From contig NZ_CAUQDV010000004.1 of assembly GCF_963517015.1 (NCBI RefSeq), positions 1 to 64,000 on the forward strand: a stretch of 64,000 nt of DNA, read 5' to 3'. Of the stretch, positions 25,877 through 34,318 are shown one piece after another (within the stretch, counting starts at the first letter, position 1; each line of letters opens with the position of its first letter). Source of the stretch: an uncultured Devosia sp. GTDB lineage: Bacteria > Pseudomonadota > Alphaproteobacteria > Rhizobiales > Devosiaceae. The notes under the pieces are model-generated. The model ran no database searches. It was not told where the DNA came from and saw nothing but the letters and a program-made list of their open reading frames with translations. The position numbers and the translations under genes are program-made.

Positions 25877-26577
25877 GTACGAGTGATGACATCGGTGACT
25901 TCGGGGGGCGTAATGCCCTGGTGGCCGAGTATGTGCTCGGCCTGCTCTCAGCCAGCGAGCACCAGCGTATCGGCGCCCTGATCGAAAATGACCAGAGCCT
26001 GCGCAACGAGCGTGATTTCTGGATTTCGCGCTTTGCCTCGCTCAATGACGAATTTGCCGAGACCGCGGTCCCGGCCCATCTCTACCCGCGCATCGCTGCC
26101 CGCGTCTTTGGCGAGCAGCCCAAGGCCTCTTTCTGGGAGAACCTGATGCTCTGGCGTTCGATTGCCGCTGGCGCCCTTGCCGTGGCCGTCGCCGCCGTGG
26201 GCTTCAACCTTATCCAGCCTGTGCCTGACGCCAATGCTCTGGCCACCCAACTCGTCGCCGCGCTACAGGGTGATGGCAGCAATGTCCAGTTCGTTGCGCT
26301 CTATGATGGCGAAGGCAATGTGCGGCTGACCTCGCTTTCGGGCGATGCTGTTCCCGGCAGCGACTATGAGCTCTGGGCCATCCAGGGCGGCAACGCTCCC
26401 GTCTCGATGGGCGTGATCCCGATCAGCGAGCGCAGCACGGTGACGCTGTCGCCCGAAGTGATGGCAGGCTGGGGCGCTGGCTCGGTGCTCGCCATCTCGC
26501 TCGAACCACAGGGTGGCTCGCCCACGGGCGCTCCCACTGGGCCGATCGTTGCAACCGGCACGGCCACACAGATCTAG
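25873..26577 (+). CDS. RskA-type membrane anti-sigma factor
   Basis: 234 residues. The cytoplasmic N-terminus has the LVAEYVLGLLSASEHQRI motif typical of RskA-like anti-sigma domains. One membrane segment (about residues 98-118) is followed by a periplasmic RskA C-terminal domain (VQFVALYDGEGNVRLT... YELWAIQGG). It lacks the H-x3-C-x2-C zinc motif of ZAS anti-sigmas, so release probably relies on regulated proteolysis or another trigger. The start at 25873 lies in the sigma-gene stop; a GTG at 25861 is possible. A strong terminator follows. Confidence 0.88.
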   Translation: MSTSDDIGDFGGRNALVAEYVLGLLSASEHQRIGALIENDQSLRNERDFWISRFASLNDEFAETAVPAHLYPRIAARVFGEQPKASFWENLMLWRSIAAGALAVAVAAVGFNLIQPVPDANALATQLVAALQGDGSNVQFVALYDGEGNVRLTSLSGDAVPGSDYELWAIQGGNAPVSMGVIPISERSTVTLSPEVMAGWGAGSVLAISLEPQGGSPTGAPTGPIVATGTATQI

Positions 26578-26604
26578 ACCGGAAAATACCGGCAAGTCAT
26601 ACGG

Positions 26605-26642
26605 ACGCGCGGCGGGAGAAATCCTGCCGTGCGTATTTTTTT
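26605..26642 (+). terminator. Rho-independent terminator after the sigma/anti-sigma operon
   Basis: A 13-bp stem with two G-T pairs (26605-26617 with 26622-26634) closes a GAAA loop and is followed by ATTTTTTT. It separates the anti-sigma gene from the fasciclin gene, which therefore needs its own promoter. Confidence 0.85.
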
Positions 26643-26732
26643 ATTGCGCACATATACTTACCATGCGCCGCGCATACGAAGAAGATTGGATAAAGTTTCA
26701 GCAATAATCGTACATCATTTCTGAAACTTCGA

Positions 26733-26760
26733 GAAACCGATTGGCTCGGGCTGTCGTATT
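26733..26760 (+). promoter_or_regulatory. Candidate ECF-type promoter of the fasciclin-domain gene
   Basis: GAAACC (26733-26738), a 16-base spacer and CGTATT (26755-26760) match the GAAAC...CGTA pattern known for several ECF sigma factors. It lies 50 bases upstream of the gene. A second TGAAAC occurs at 26722. The match is by eye and the sigma specificity is inferred. Confidence 0.4.
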
Positions 26761-26810
26761 TACCTGTGTCCCGACCGAACGGTAGGGAGAAAAACAGGAA
26801 GGAACGATCA

Positions 26811-27377
26811 ATGAATTTCCGCGCTCTTACCCTTGCCGCCATGCTCTCCGTCGGTTCGCTCGCCGGTGCTGCCGTTTACGCCCAGGAAAATCCGATGGTT
26901 GGTGGCGCTGCCATGTTCGCCGACAAGAACATCGTCGAGAACGCCGTCAATTCTGCTGACCACACCACGCTGGTCGCTGCCGTCAAGGCCGCTGGTCTTG
27001 TTGAAACCCTCTCCGGCGAAGGCCCGTTCACCGTTCTGGCCCCCGTCAATGCTGCCTTTGACGCCCTGCCGGCTGGCACTGTCGATACCCTGCTGAAGCC
27101 CGAAAACAAGGACATGCTGTCCACCATTTTGGCTTGCCACGTCATTCCGGCCAAGGCTCTGTCGACTGACATCGCCTCCATGGTTGCCGAAGATGGCGGC
27201 GAGCATGTCGTCGACACCGTCGGCGGCTGCAAGCTGACCCTCAAGGACACCGATGGCAAGATCACCGTGACCGACGAAAACGGTACCGTGGCCAATGTCA
27301 CCATTCCCGACGTGATCCAGTCCAATGGCGTGATCCACGTCATCGACGCTGTCCTGACGCCCAAGTCGGCCATGTAA
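26811..27377 (+). CDS. Fasciclin (FAS1) domain secreted protein
   Basis: 188 residues: a signal peptide (cleavage near AVYAQE) and one FAS1 domain, recognisable by GPFTVLAPVNAAFDALP (H1 motif), LACHVIPAKALS and the ending VIQSNGVIHVIDAVLTP (H2 motif). FAS1 proteins mediate adhesion or act as envelope scaffold. In Mycobacterium tuberculosis the SigK/RskA pair controls FAS1 proteins MPT70/MPT83; the same neighbours occur here. GGAAGGA stands before the ATG. Two cysteines (in LACHV and GGCKLT) may form a disulfide. Confidence 0.9.
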   Translation: MNFRALTLAAMLSVGSLAGAAVYAQENPMVGGAAMFADKNIVENAVNSADHTTLVAAVKAAGLVETLSGEGPFTVLAPVNAAFDALPAGTVDTLLKPENKDMLSTILACHVIPAKALSTDIASMVAEDGGEHVVDTVGGCKLTLKDTDGKITVTDENGTVANVTIPDVIQSNGVIHVIDAVLTPKSAM

Positions 27378-27557
27378 CCAATCGAGGTCTTTCCTCGAAT
27401 GGCATCATGAGGGAGGGCGATGTCGCCCTCTCACCAAAACTTGACGGCCATTGCCTTGCCCTGGGACTTCCATTGGCTGTCAAATCTGCCCCGCGCAACG
27501 CCCGCTTGCTCCCTCCAGCGGCCCGTGGCGCGGGGTCACTTCTGAAAGGGAAGAGAT

Positions 27558-28043
27558 ATGGCTACCACACGTCGTAACATTCTTCTGGGTGGCTCGGCCC
27601 TAGCCGCGCTCTCCGCCTTCACCCTGATGCGCGCCCCCAGCGCTGCCGAGGGTGATTTCCCCTTCAAGCTCAGCGATGCGGAATGGAAAACAAGGCTCGA
27701 CCCGCTCGCCTATGACGTTCTACGTCACGAGGCGACCGAACGCCCCTTTACCTCGCCGCTCAATGACGAACACGGCTCCGGCATGTTCCACTGCGCCGGC
27801 TGCGATCAGGCACTGTTTGCCTCCGACACCAAATTCGACAGTGGCACTGGCTGGCCCAGCTTCTATACATTCGTCGATGGCTCGCTCGGCACCACGGTCG
27901 ACAATTCGCTCTTCATGACCCGCACCGAAGTCCATTGCTCCAATTGCGGCGGCCATCAGGGCCACGTCTTCGAAGACGGCCCCGAACCCACCGGCCTGCG
28001 CTACTGCATCAATGGCGCCGCCCTGAAATTCGTGGCGGCCTGA
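27558..28043 (+). CDS. msrB: Peptide-methionine (R)-S-oxide reductase MsrB with Tat signal
   Basis: 161 residues. The N-terminus TTRRNILLGG followed by a hydrophobic stretch is a twin-arginine export signal, so the enzyme should be periplasmic. The MsrB domain has both zinc pairs (CAGC; CSNCGGHQGHVF) and the catalytic Cys in RYCINGAAL. It reduces methionine-R-sulfoxide in oxidised proteins. It follows the fasciclin gene by 180 bases. AAAGGGAAGAG precedes the ATG. Confidence 0.93.
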   Translation: MATTRRNILLGGSALAALSAFTLMRAPSAAEGDFPFKLSDAEWKTRLDPLAYDVLRHEATERPFTSPLNDEHGSGMFHCAGCDQALFASDTKFDSGTGWPSFYTFVDGSLGTTVDNSLFMTRTEVHCSNCGGHQGHVFEDGPEPTGLRYCINGAALKFVAA

Positions 28044-28050
28044 TCAATCC

Positions 28051-28071
28051 GGCTTCCGCGCTGCGGGAGCC
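28051..28071 (+). terminator. Hairpin after msrB
   Basis: GGCTTCCGC and GCGGGAGCC pair with one G-T and a 3-base loop, eight bases after the msrB stop. No T-run follows, so it is only a possible terminator. Confidence 0.4.
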
Positions 28072-28089
28072 GACGCTATATCCATCTGC

Positions 28090-28797
28090 ATGAAACTTAC
28101 CATCATCCAGACCGGCGATGTCCCGTCGCCTTTGCGCGACCGTTTCGGGCCCTATCGCCAGATGTTCCAGACCATGTTCGACCGGACGGGACAGGGCTTC
28201 TCCTATGAGACGATCGCCGTGTCCGATGGCGAGCCCTGTCCGGACCTGTCGTCGGTGGATGGCATCGTCATCACGGGCTCGCCGGCCGGGGTCTATGAGG
28301 ATCACGTCTGGCTCGACCCGCTCCGCGCCTTTATCCGCAGCGCCTATACGCGCAAGACGCCCATGCTGGGCGTCTGCTTTGGCCACCAGATCATGGCCGA
28401 TGCCCTGGGCGGCGATGTGCGCAAGTCCGAAAAAGGCTGGGGTCTCGGTCGCCACACCTATGGCGTAAAATCCCGTCCCGATTTCATGCGCCCGGCGCCG
28501 GCTGCCCTGGCCATCGCCTGTTCGCATCAGGATCAGGTCATCACCCCGCCTGCCGAGGCCGAGGTCATCCTGGGATCGGATTTCACCCCCAATGCTGGCC
28601 TTGCCTATCGCAATGGCGCCGCGCTGAGCTTCCAGCCCCATCCCGAATTTGCCGATGACTATACCCTGGCGCTAGCCGAGCTGCGCCGCGGCAAGGCGCC
28701 GGACAATGTCGTGGATACGGCCGTGGCTTCTGTTGCCACGCCATCAAATAGTGCAGATGTTGCGGGATATATAGGCCAGTTCTTCAAGGGGCGCTGA
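28090..28797 (+). CDS. Class I glutamine amidotransferase-like protein
   Basis: 235 residues with the GATase1 fold. The nucleophile lies in GVCFGHQI (Cys96) after PMLG, and the catalytic His-x-Glu in QPHPEF. Free-standing members include gamma-glutamyl hydrolases of polyamine and GMP-synthase-like enzymes; no synthetase partner is adjacent, so the amide donor or substrate is unknown. The next gene begins one base after its stop. Confidence 0.85.
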   Translation: MKLTIIQTGDVPSPLRDRFGPYRQMFQTMFDRTGQGFSYETIAVSDGEPCPDLSSVDGIVITGSPAGVYEDHVWLDPLRAFIRSAYTRKTPMLGVCFGHQIMADALGGDVRKSEKGWGLGRHTYGVKSRPDFMRPAPAALAIACSHQDQVITPPAEAEVILGSDFTPNAGLAYRNGAALSFQPHPEFADDYTLALAELRRGKAPDNVVDTAVASVATPSNSADVAGYIGQFFKGR

Positions 28798-28798
28798 G

Positions 28799-29191
28799 AT
28801 GGCTGTCGCGGAAAAGCTGTCTGATATCGACGTCTACATGGATAGCCTGCAGCATGGCCGCAAAGCCGAGATCGAGGCGCTGCGGCGCCTGATCCTCGAT
28901 GCCGTTCCCGATCTCGACGAGCGCATCAAGTGGAACGCCCCCAGTTTCGGCAGGGGCGATGACCGCCTGACCATGCGGATCCATCCCGGTGACCGCGTCC
29001 AGCTCATCCTCCATCGCGGCGCCAAGGCCGGTGCCGACGACTTCTTCCGCTTCGAAGACCCGGAAAAGCTCATCGCCTGGGCTGCCCCTGACCGCGGTGT
29101 GGTGACCTTCAAGGATGCGGGCGATCTCGAGGAAAAATCCGCCACGCTGCCCGAAATCCTGCGCCGCTGGGTGGCCTGCACGACGCGCTGA
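28799..29191 (+). CDS. DUF1801 (YdhG/YjbR-like) family protein
   Basis: 130 residues with the DUF1801 pattern: IDVYMDSLQHGRKAEIEALRRLIL, the core IKWNAPSFGRGDDRLTMRI, then VQLILHRGAK. The family is small, soluble and of unknown function. It is nearly fused to the amidotransferase gene and so probably co-transcribed. Confidence 0.8.
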   Translation: MAVAEKLSDIDVYMDSLQHGRKAEIEALRRLILDAVPDLDERIKWNAPSFGRGDDRLTMRIHPGDRVQLILHRGAKAGADDFFRFEDPEKLIAWAAPDRGVVTFKDAGDLEEKSATLPEILRRWVACTTR

Positions 29192-29285
29192 TCTGACGCG
29201 GCGATAATTCTCTCGCTTCAAGCATGTATTAACCCTGTGAGGTGCAGGGTGCGCAAATTCCTTAAAGCGCTCAGTATTGCCCACC

Positions 29286-30776
29286 ATGTTCGACTATCGC
29301 AATTTCTCCATCACGCAGAAACTCGTCGCCGCATTCCTCGGCTTTGGTGCACTGGTTCTGATCTTTGGTGGATGGGCGATCTACCAACTGTTCCAACAGG
29401 ACGACATGGCGGTTCTTGTTCCGCTCGGCTTGGCCGGCGCATCCGCTGCCGCCGGTTGCCTGACCGTCTTCACGCTCTTCGAACGCGTTGTCTCTGCGCG
29501 GCTTGAGACCCTTGTTTCTCTGACCGCCGAACTGGCAGCCGGCCGGACCGATGTCACCATCCCCACCCAGAAGGTGTCGGACGAGTTGACGGTGATGTTC
29601 CAGGCGCTTGAAGGTTTCCGTGGCACCCTGATTGAACAGGCGGCGCTCAAGGAAAACGAGCGTCAGCACAGTGCCGACGCTGACCTGCGCCAGCACGCTG
29701 CCGATCGCCTGACCGATGACCTGCAGACCACCTTGCGCGCCGTCATGGCCGGCGACCTTGCTGGTCGTGTCCATGACAAATACGAGCAGCCCGAATTGCG
29801 CCAGCTCGCGACCGAAGTGAATGCCCTGCTCGAAGCGCTGGACCACGGCCTGACCGGCACCGGCAAGGTGCTGTCTGCCCTGGCCCATGCCGATCTGACG
29901 GCGCGGGTCACCGGCAATTTCACCGGCGCCTTCGCCGAATTGCGCGACAATACCAATGCAGTCGCCGAGCGCCTCGCCGACGTCATGGGCAATCTGCGGG
30001 AAACCTCCGGCCGCGTCAAAACCGCGACGCAGGAAATCCTCGCCGGCTCCAACGATCTGGCCGAGCGCACCAGCCGCCAGGCCGCCATGGTCGAGCAGAC
30101 GACGGCAGCAGTGGAACAGCTTGCCGCGACCGTCAGCGCCAATGCCAACCGTGCCGGCGAAGCCAACCGCTCCGCAACCGAGGCCTCGCGCATAGCTGTC
30201 GAGAGCGGCGCCGCCATGGAAACGGCCTCGCATGCCATGGAGCAGATTTCGACCTCCTCGGCCAAGATTTCCAACATCGTCAAGCTGATCGACGACATTG
30301 CCTTCCAGACCAATCTTCTGGCGCTCAATGCATCTGTCGAAGCGGCGAGGGCAGGTGACGCCGGTAAGGGCTTTGCCGTTGTTGCCGTGGAAGTGCGTCG
30401 CCTGGCTCAGTCTGCCGCGTCTGCATCCGCCGACATCAAGCAGCTCATCGACAAATCCGCCACCGAAGTGCGTTCAGGCACCCAGATTGTGCTGCAGATC
30501 GGCGAGCGCATCGCCGCACTCAACACCTCGGTCACCCAAAGCGCAGCGCTGATCGGCGAGATCACCGTCGCGAGTCGTGAGCAGGCGGTTGCGATCGAAG
30601 AGGTCAACGTCGCCGTCCGTCAGATGGACGAGATCACCCAGCACAATGCGGCCCTGGTCGAAGAGACCAACGCCGCTATCGAGCAGACCGAACAGCAGGC
30701 CGAAGCCCTCGATCAGATCGTTGCGGTGTTCAATATCGATGGCCGCAAACCGTCAGGTTCCCGCTGGGCGGCCTAG
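29286..30776 (+). CDS. Methyl-accepting chemotaxis protein with minimal sensory region
   Basis: 496 residues from ATG 29286. Two membrane segments at about residues 10-30 and 40-60 are separated by only about 12 residues, so there is almost no periplasmic sensor. HAMP-like and linker segments follow, then a long coiled coil whose hairpin tip has the conserved IDDIAFQTNLLALNASVEAARAGDAGKGFAVVA and the adjacent EVRRLAQSA. It probably senses an internal or membrane-linked cue. No CheA/CheW genes are nearby. Confidence 0.9.
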   Translation: MFDYRNFSITQKLVAAFLGFGALVLIFGGWAIYQLFQQDDMAVLVPLGLAGASAAAGCLTVFTLFERVVSARLETLVSLTAELAAGRTDVTIPTQKVSDELTVMFQALEGFRGTLIEQAALKENERQHSADADLRQHAADRLTDDLQTTLRAVMAGDLAGRVHDKYEQPELRQLATEVNALLEALDHGLTGTGKVLSALAHADLTARVTGNFTGAFAELRDNTNAVAERLADVMGNLRETSGRVKTATQEILAGSNDLAERTSRQAAMVEQTTAAVEQLAATVSANANRAGEANRSATEASRIAVESGAAMETASHAMEQISTSSAKISNIVKLIDDIAFQTNLLALNASVEAARAGDAGKGFAVVAVEVRRLAQSAASASADIKQLIDKSATEVRSGTQIVLQIGERIAALNTSVTQSAALIGEITVASREQAVAIEEVNVAVRQMDEITQHNAALVEETNAAIEQTEQQAEALDQIVAVFNIDGRKPSGSRWAA

Positions 30777-30804
30777 GGTTGGCGCTAAGCGCACCAACAC
30801 ACTC

Positions 30805-30939
30805 GATGTCATCCCGGCCTTGAGCCGGGATCCATCTTGAGATGTGTGGTCTGCCGCAAGGTCACTATGTTTGACACGACCACCTTGCGGCAGTGGAGAA
30901 ATACCGAGATGGGCCCCGGCTCAAGGCCGGGGTGACATC
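30805..30939. repeat. 135-bp nested palindromic repeat element
   Basis: Outer 33-base arms (30805-30837 and 30907-30939) are imperfect inverted repeats of the ATCCCGGCCTTGAGCCGGGAT type. They enclose a second perfect 12-base pair, CTGCCGCAAGGT at 30851 and ACCTTGCGGCAG at 30882. It lies between the MCP gene and engB and has no reading frame. It is the kind of non-autonomous element often repeated in alphaproteobacterial genomes. Confidence 0.7.
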
Positions 30940-30976
30940 CTGGATGTGGCACCCACGTGCAAACCTAAGCTGTTTC

Positions 30977-31621
30977 TCAGCTTTCCAGCAGCATCGCGAT
31001 TTCGGTCCGCAATTCCTTGAGGCCCTCGCCCTTGAGCGATGAGGTCAAGATCACATGCGGATGCGCCGCCGGGCGCTTGACGATGGAAGCCTGCGTCGCC
31101 GCAATCACCTTTTGCAGGTCCGTCGCGCTCGGCTTGTCGGCCTTGGTCAGCACCACCTGGTAGCTGACCGCCGCCTTGTCGAGCTCGTTCATTACGGTCA
31201 GGTCATTGTCCTTGGGCCCGTGGCGCCCATCGACCAGCACATAGACGCGGCGCAGCGTCGAGCGGCCGGTCAGATACTGATGGATCAGCTTGGTCCACTG
31301 CCGCACCTTGTCTTCTGGCGCCTTGGCATAGCCATAGCCGGGCATGTCGACGATGCGCAGGTCTTCGCTCTGGCTCTCGAAGATATTGAGCTCCTGCGTA
31401 CGCCCCGGCGTATTGGAGGTACGCGCCAGGCTCGACGTGCCGCACAGCGCATTGATCAGGCTCGACTTGCCGACATTCGAACGCCCGGCAAAGGAGATTT
31501 CCACCTTGTCCATCGGCGGCAAGTCGGCAATCCGCACGCAGCCCTTGATGAACAGGAATGGCCGGGCAAACAGCAGGCGGCCGCGCTCGATCATGTCGGT
31601 GGGATAATCGATCTGGGTCAT
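30977..31621 (-). CDS. engB: Ribosome biogenesis GTPase YihA/EngB
   Basis: 214 residues. GTPase motifs are visible: G1 GRSNVGKSSLINAL, G3 DMPGYGYAKA, G4 TKADK. EngB acts in assembly of the large ribosomal subunit and is essential in many bacteria. It closes the rpmH-rnpA-yidC-engB series, 77 bases after yidC, with a hairpin in between. Confidence 0.94.
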   Translation of the reverse strand: MTQIDYPTDMIERGRLLFARPFLFIKGCVRIADLPPMDKVEISFAGRSNVGKSSLINALCGTSSLARTSNTPGRTQELNIFESQSEDLRIVDMPGYGYAKAPEDKVRQWTKLIHQYLTGRSTLRRVYVLVDGRHGPKDNDLTVMNELDKAAVSYQVVLTKADKPSATDLQKVIAATQASIVKRPAAHPHVILTSSLKGEGLKELRTEIAMLLES

Positions 31622-31646
31622 GGGTCTGCTTGCCTCTTAAAGAATA

Positions 31647-31672
31647 AGCCCGCCGGATAGGTCCGGCGGGCT
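31647..31672 (-). terminator. Hairpin between yidC and engB
   Basis: AGCCCGCCGGA and TCCGGCGGGCT form a perfect 11-bp stem with a TAGG loop. Read on the minus strand it is followed by TATTCTTT, a weak T-rich tail, so it may only partly reduce engB transcription. Confidence 0.5.
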
Positions 31673-31698
31673 GTAACATGATCCTGGCCGTGTGGCGA

Positions 31699-33540
31699 TC
31701 AGGACTTGGCTGCTTCTTCCGCCGGCTTCTTCTTGCGGAAGGTGTCGACGATATTGCCCAGCAGGTTCACTTCCACGCCATGGCGCTTCATGATGAACCA
31801 CTGCTGCGCAACCGACAGCGTATTGTTCCACGCCCAGTAGATCACGAGGCCCGCCGGGAATGTGCCCAGCATGAAGGTAAAGATGATCGGCATGTAGTTG
31901 AAGATCATCGCCTGGGTCGGATCCGGCGGCGGCGGATTGAGCTTCATCTGCACCCACATGGTGATGCCCATGATGACCGGCCACACGCCCAGATGCAGGA
32001 ACGAACCGATGACCGGAACCACGGTCGGGTTCCACGGGATCAAGCCGAACAGCGTGAAGATATTGGTCGGATCGGGCGCTGCCAGATCCTGGATCCAGCC
32101 AAAGAACGGCGCATGGCGCATGTCGAGGCTGATGAAGATAACCGTATAGAGCGCGAAGAACACCGGGATCTGGATCAGCACCGGCCAGCAACCGCTGAGC
32201 GGATTGATCTTTTCCTTCTTGTAGAGCTCCATCATCGCCTGCTGCTGGGCGGGACGGTCGTCCTTCAGACGCTCCTGGATCGACTTCATTTCCGGCTGAA
32301 CGCGGCGCATCGCAGCCATCGAGGCATAGGAGCGGCTGGCCAGCGGGAAGAAGATCGCCTTGACGATAACCGTCACGGCCAGCACGGCCAGGCCGAAATT
32401 GCCGATGATGCCGTTGAGGAAGGTCAGCAGGAAATACATCGGCTTGGTGATGAACCACAGCCAGCCCCAGTCGATCAAAAGGTCGAAGCGATCGAAGCTA
32501 TACTGCTGCTGCAGGGCGGTAATGACCGACTCTTCCTTGGCGCCGGCAAACAGATAGCTCTCGCGCGTGGCGCTGGCGCCGGCGGCGATCACGACCGGAG
32601 CCGTCTCGACATAGGAGGTCTGGTAGTCGTCGTAACCGGCGGTGTTCTTCCAGGTGAACTGGGCATTGATGCCCGTGCCGGCCGGCGGCAGCGCAGCCGT
32701 CGCCCAGTACTTGTCCGAAAAGCCCAGCCAGCCCGTAGTATTGTCGTAGCGGGCAACCGTGTCCTTCTGCAGGTCGGTGTATTTCTTCGAGATCAGGTTG
32801 TTGTTGCCCAGCACGCCATGCGGGCCTTCATGCTGGATGAAGAAATTGGCGACATGGGGCGTGTTGTGACGGGTAACGCGCGCATAGGGATAAAGCGCGA
32901 CATCGCCGCTCGACTGGTTTTCGATCGTCTGAGCAACGGTGAAAAGATAGTGCTCGTCCACCGAAATGGTGCGGCGGAACACCAGACCCGCGCCATTGTC
33001 CCACACGAGGGTCACAGGCGTCGCAACGGTCAGCGACGTGTTAGCGCCTTCGACGGCCCAGACGGTCTGTGCATTGGGAACGGCAATCGTGTTGCCCGCA
33101 ACCGGCAGCCAGCCTTCTTCGGCGAAATAGGCATTGGGAACGCCGGCCGGGGTCAAAAGCGTGATGATCGGGGAATTTTCGTCCACCGTCTCGCGATATT
33201 GCTTGAGGCGCAGGTCGTCGATCAGGGCGCCGGTCAGGTTCAGCGAACCCGAAAGGTCAGGCGTATCGATCGAAACGCGCTGGCTGGCCGCAATCGCCTC
33301 GTCGCGCGTCGCAAAGGTCTGCGTGCCGGTGTTGGCGGCCGGCGCGGCAGCCTGGCCAGGTGCGCCAGGGGTAGCCGGCGTGGCAAGGCCCGGATCGGTT
33401 GCGGCGGCCTGCTCGGCGGCAAGCTGGGCCTGCTGCTGGGCGCGTTCCATCTGTGGCCCGGCCACAAAGAACTGCCAGCCGAACAGCACGACCATGCTGA
33501 GCACGATGGCCAGGATTATGTTGCGATTGTTTTCCATCAT
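31699..33540 (-). CDS. yidC: Membrane protein insertase YidC
   Basis: 613 residues, typical of Gram-negative YidC. One N-terminal membrane segment (ILAIVLSMVVLFGWQFF) precedes a large periplasmic beta-supersandwich domain (to about residue 345), then the five-helix insertase core with the conserved loop YASMAAMRRVQPEMKSIQERLKDD and GTFPAGLVIYW. It inserts membrane proteins alone or with SecYEG. The start overlaps the rnpA stop by four bases. Confidence 0.96.
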   Translation of the reverse strand: MMENNRNIILAIVLSMVVLFGWQFFVAGPQMERAQQQAQLAAEQAAATDPGLATPATPGAPGQAAAPAANTGTQTFATRDEAIAASQRVSIDTPDLSGSLNLTGALIDDLRLKQYRETVDENSPIITLLTPAGVPNAYFAEEGWLPVAGNTIAVPNAQTVWAVEGANTSLTVATPVTLVWDNGAGLVFRRTISVDEHYLFTVAQTIENQSSGDVALYPYARVTRHNTPHVANFFIQHEGPHGVLGNNNLISKKYTDLQKDTVARYDNTTGWLGFSDKYWATAALPPAGTGINAQFTWKNTAGYDDYQTSYVETAPVVIAAGASATRESYLFAGAKEESVITALQQQYSFDRFDLLIDWGWLWFITKPMYFLLTFLNGIIGNFGLAVLAVTVIVKAIFFPLASRSYASMAAMRRVQPEMKSIQERLKDDRPAQQQAMMELYKKEKINPLSGCWPVLIQIPVFFALYTVIFISLDMRHAPFFGWIQDLAAPDPTNIFTLFGLIPWNPTVVPVIGSFLHLGVWPVIMGITMWVQMKLNPPPPDPTQAMIFNYMPIIFTFMLGTFPAGLVIYWAWNNTLSVAQQWFIMKRHGVEVNLLGNIVDTFRKKKPAEEAAKS

Positions 33541-33938
33541 CTCGGTTTCCGTGGGCCGCGGCCGGAAGAAATTCGGTCGTCGCCTGTCCGGGGCGTGTGC
33601 ACGCGCGTGATCAGCGCACCCAGGTCGGAAACGAGTTTGGCGAAAGGTTCTGTCAGCGCTTCGCGCCGTCCGACCAGCACATAGTCATGGTGGGGCACAA
33701 AGTCACGCGCACATGCTGTCACAGCCGCCCGAAGACGACGTTTTATGCGATTGCGCTCTGGAGAATTGCCGGTTTTCTTGGTCACGGTAAAACCGATACC
33801 GGGCTGGCTCTCGTCGGCAGCGATCATCTGCAGTCCAAACGCAGAGCGCCCGGCGCGATTGCCCCGGGCAGCCCTTTGAAACTGCGAACGCTTGACCAGC
33901 CGACGCAAGGCGTCAGGACTGTGCTCCATGGCCGTCAT
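33537..33938 (-). CDS. rnpA: Ribonuclease P protein component (RnpA)
   Basis: 133 residues, basic. The family signature ERNRIKRRLRAAV follows a beta strand with GFTVTKKTGNS, and LVGRREAL closes the fold. It binds the RNase P RNA and helps it cut tRNA precursors. It lies 14 bases downstream of rpmH and overlaps yidC, the classic order. A second ATG at 33929 is possible. Confidence 0.94.
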   Translation of the reverse strand: MTAMEHSPDALRRLVKRSQFQRAARGNRAGRSAFGLQMIAADESQPGIGFTVTKKTGNSPERNRIKRRLRAAVTACARDFVPHHDYVLVGRREALTEPFAKLVSDLGALITRVHTPRTGDDRISSGRGPRKPR

Positions 33939-33952
33939 ACGGCCAGGCGGCC

Positions 33953-34087
33953 TTAGGCCGTGAGCTTCTTGCGGCCGTCACGACGGCGCTTGTTGATGAT
34001 CGCGCGGCCGTCCTTGGTGGCCATGCGGGCACGGAAACCGTGGCGGCGGGCACGCACGAGCTTGGACGGCTGATAAGTACGCTTCAT
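33953..34087 (-). CDS. rpmH: 50S ribosomal protein L34
   Basis: 44 residues beginning MKRTYQPSKLVRARRHGFR, an unmistakable L34, with ATG at 34087. It is the first gene of the operon and sits about 105 bases downstream of a clear minus-strand promoter, leaving a long leader. Confidence 0.97.
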   Translation of the reverse strand: MKRTYQPSKLVRARRHGFRARMATKDGRAIINKRRRDGRKKLTA

Positions 34088-34192
34088 GACATCAAACCGC
34101 GCCGGGCACGGTTCCTCTAGTTTGGCTCTGCACAAGCAGGAAATTTCGGACACACATCGAGCGCCAGGCGCCCACGGTGCGGGTTGGTGGGG

Positions 34193-34221
34193 TCTATAGG
34201 GAAAACTTGGTCCCAAGTCAA
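34193..34221 (-). promoter_or_regulatory. Sigma-70-type promoter of the rpmH operon
   Basis: On the minus strand TTGACT (34216-34221) and TATAGA (34193-34198) are separated by exactly 17 bases. The spacer contains the inverted repeat ACTTGGGACCAAGT overlapping the -35. It faces rpmH and no other minus-strand gene lies between. Confidence 0.78.
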
Positions 34222-34318
34222 CGCGCCAGAGGCACCTTCCTTGCGCGCCTTCCCCCGTTGTTTTCATGAGGGGATCACCCCATAAGTCCAACACTAATCC
34301 AATAGACCGCTGGTGGTC

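Noticed and set aside
31678..33684. 668-residue plus-strand frame
   Set aside because: Antisense to yidC, which is certain.
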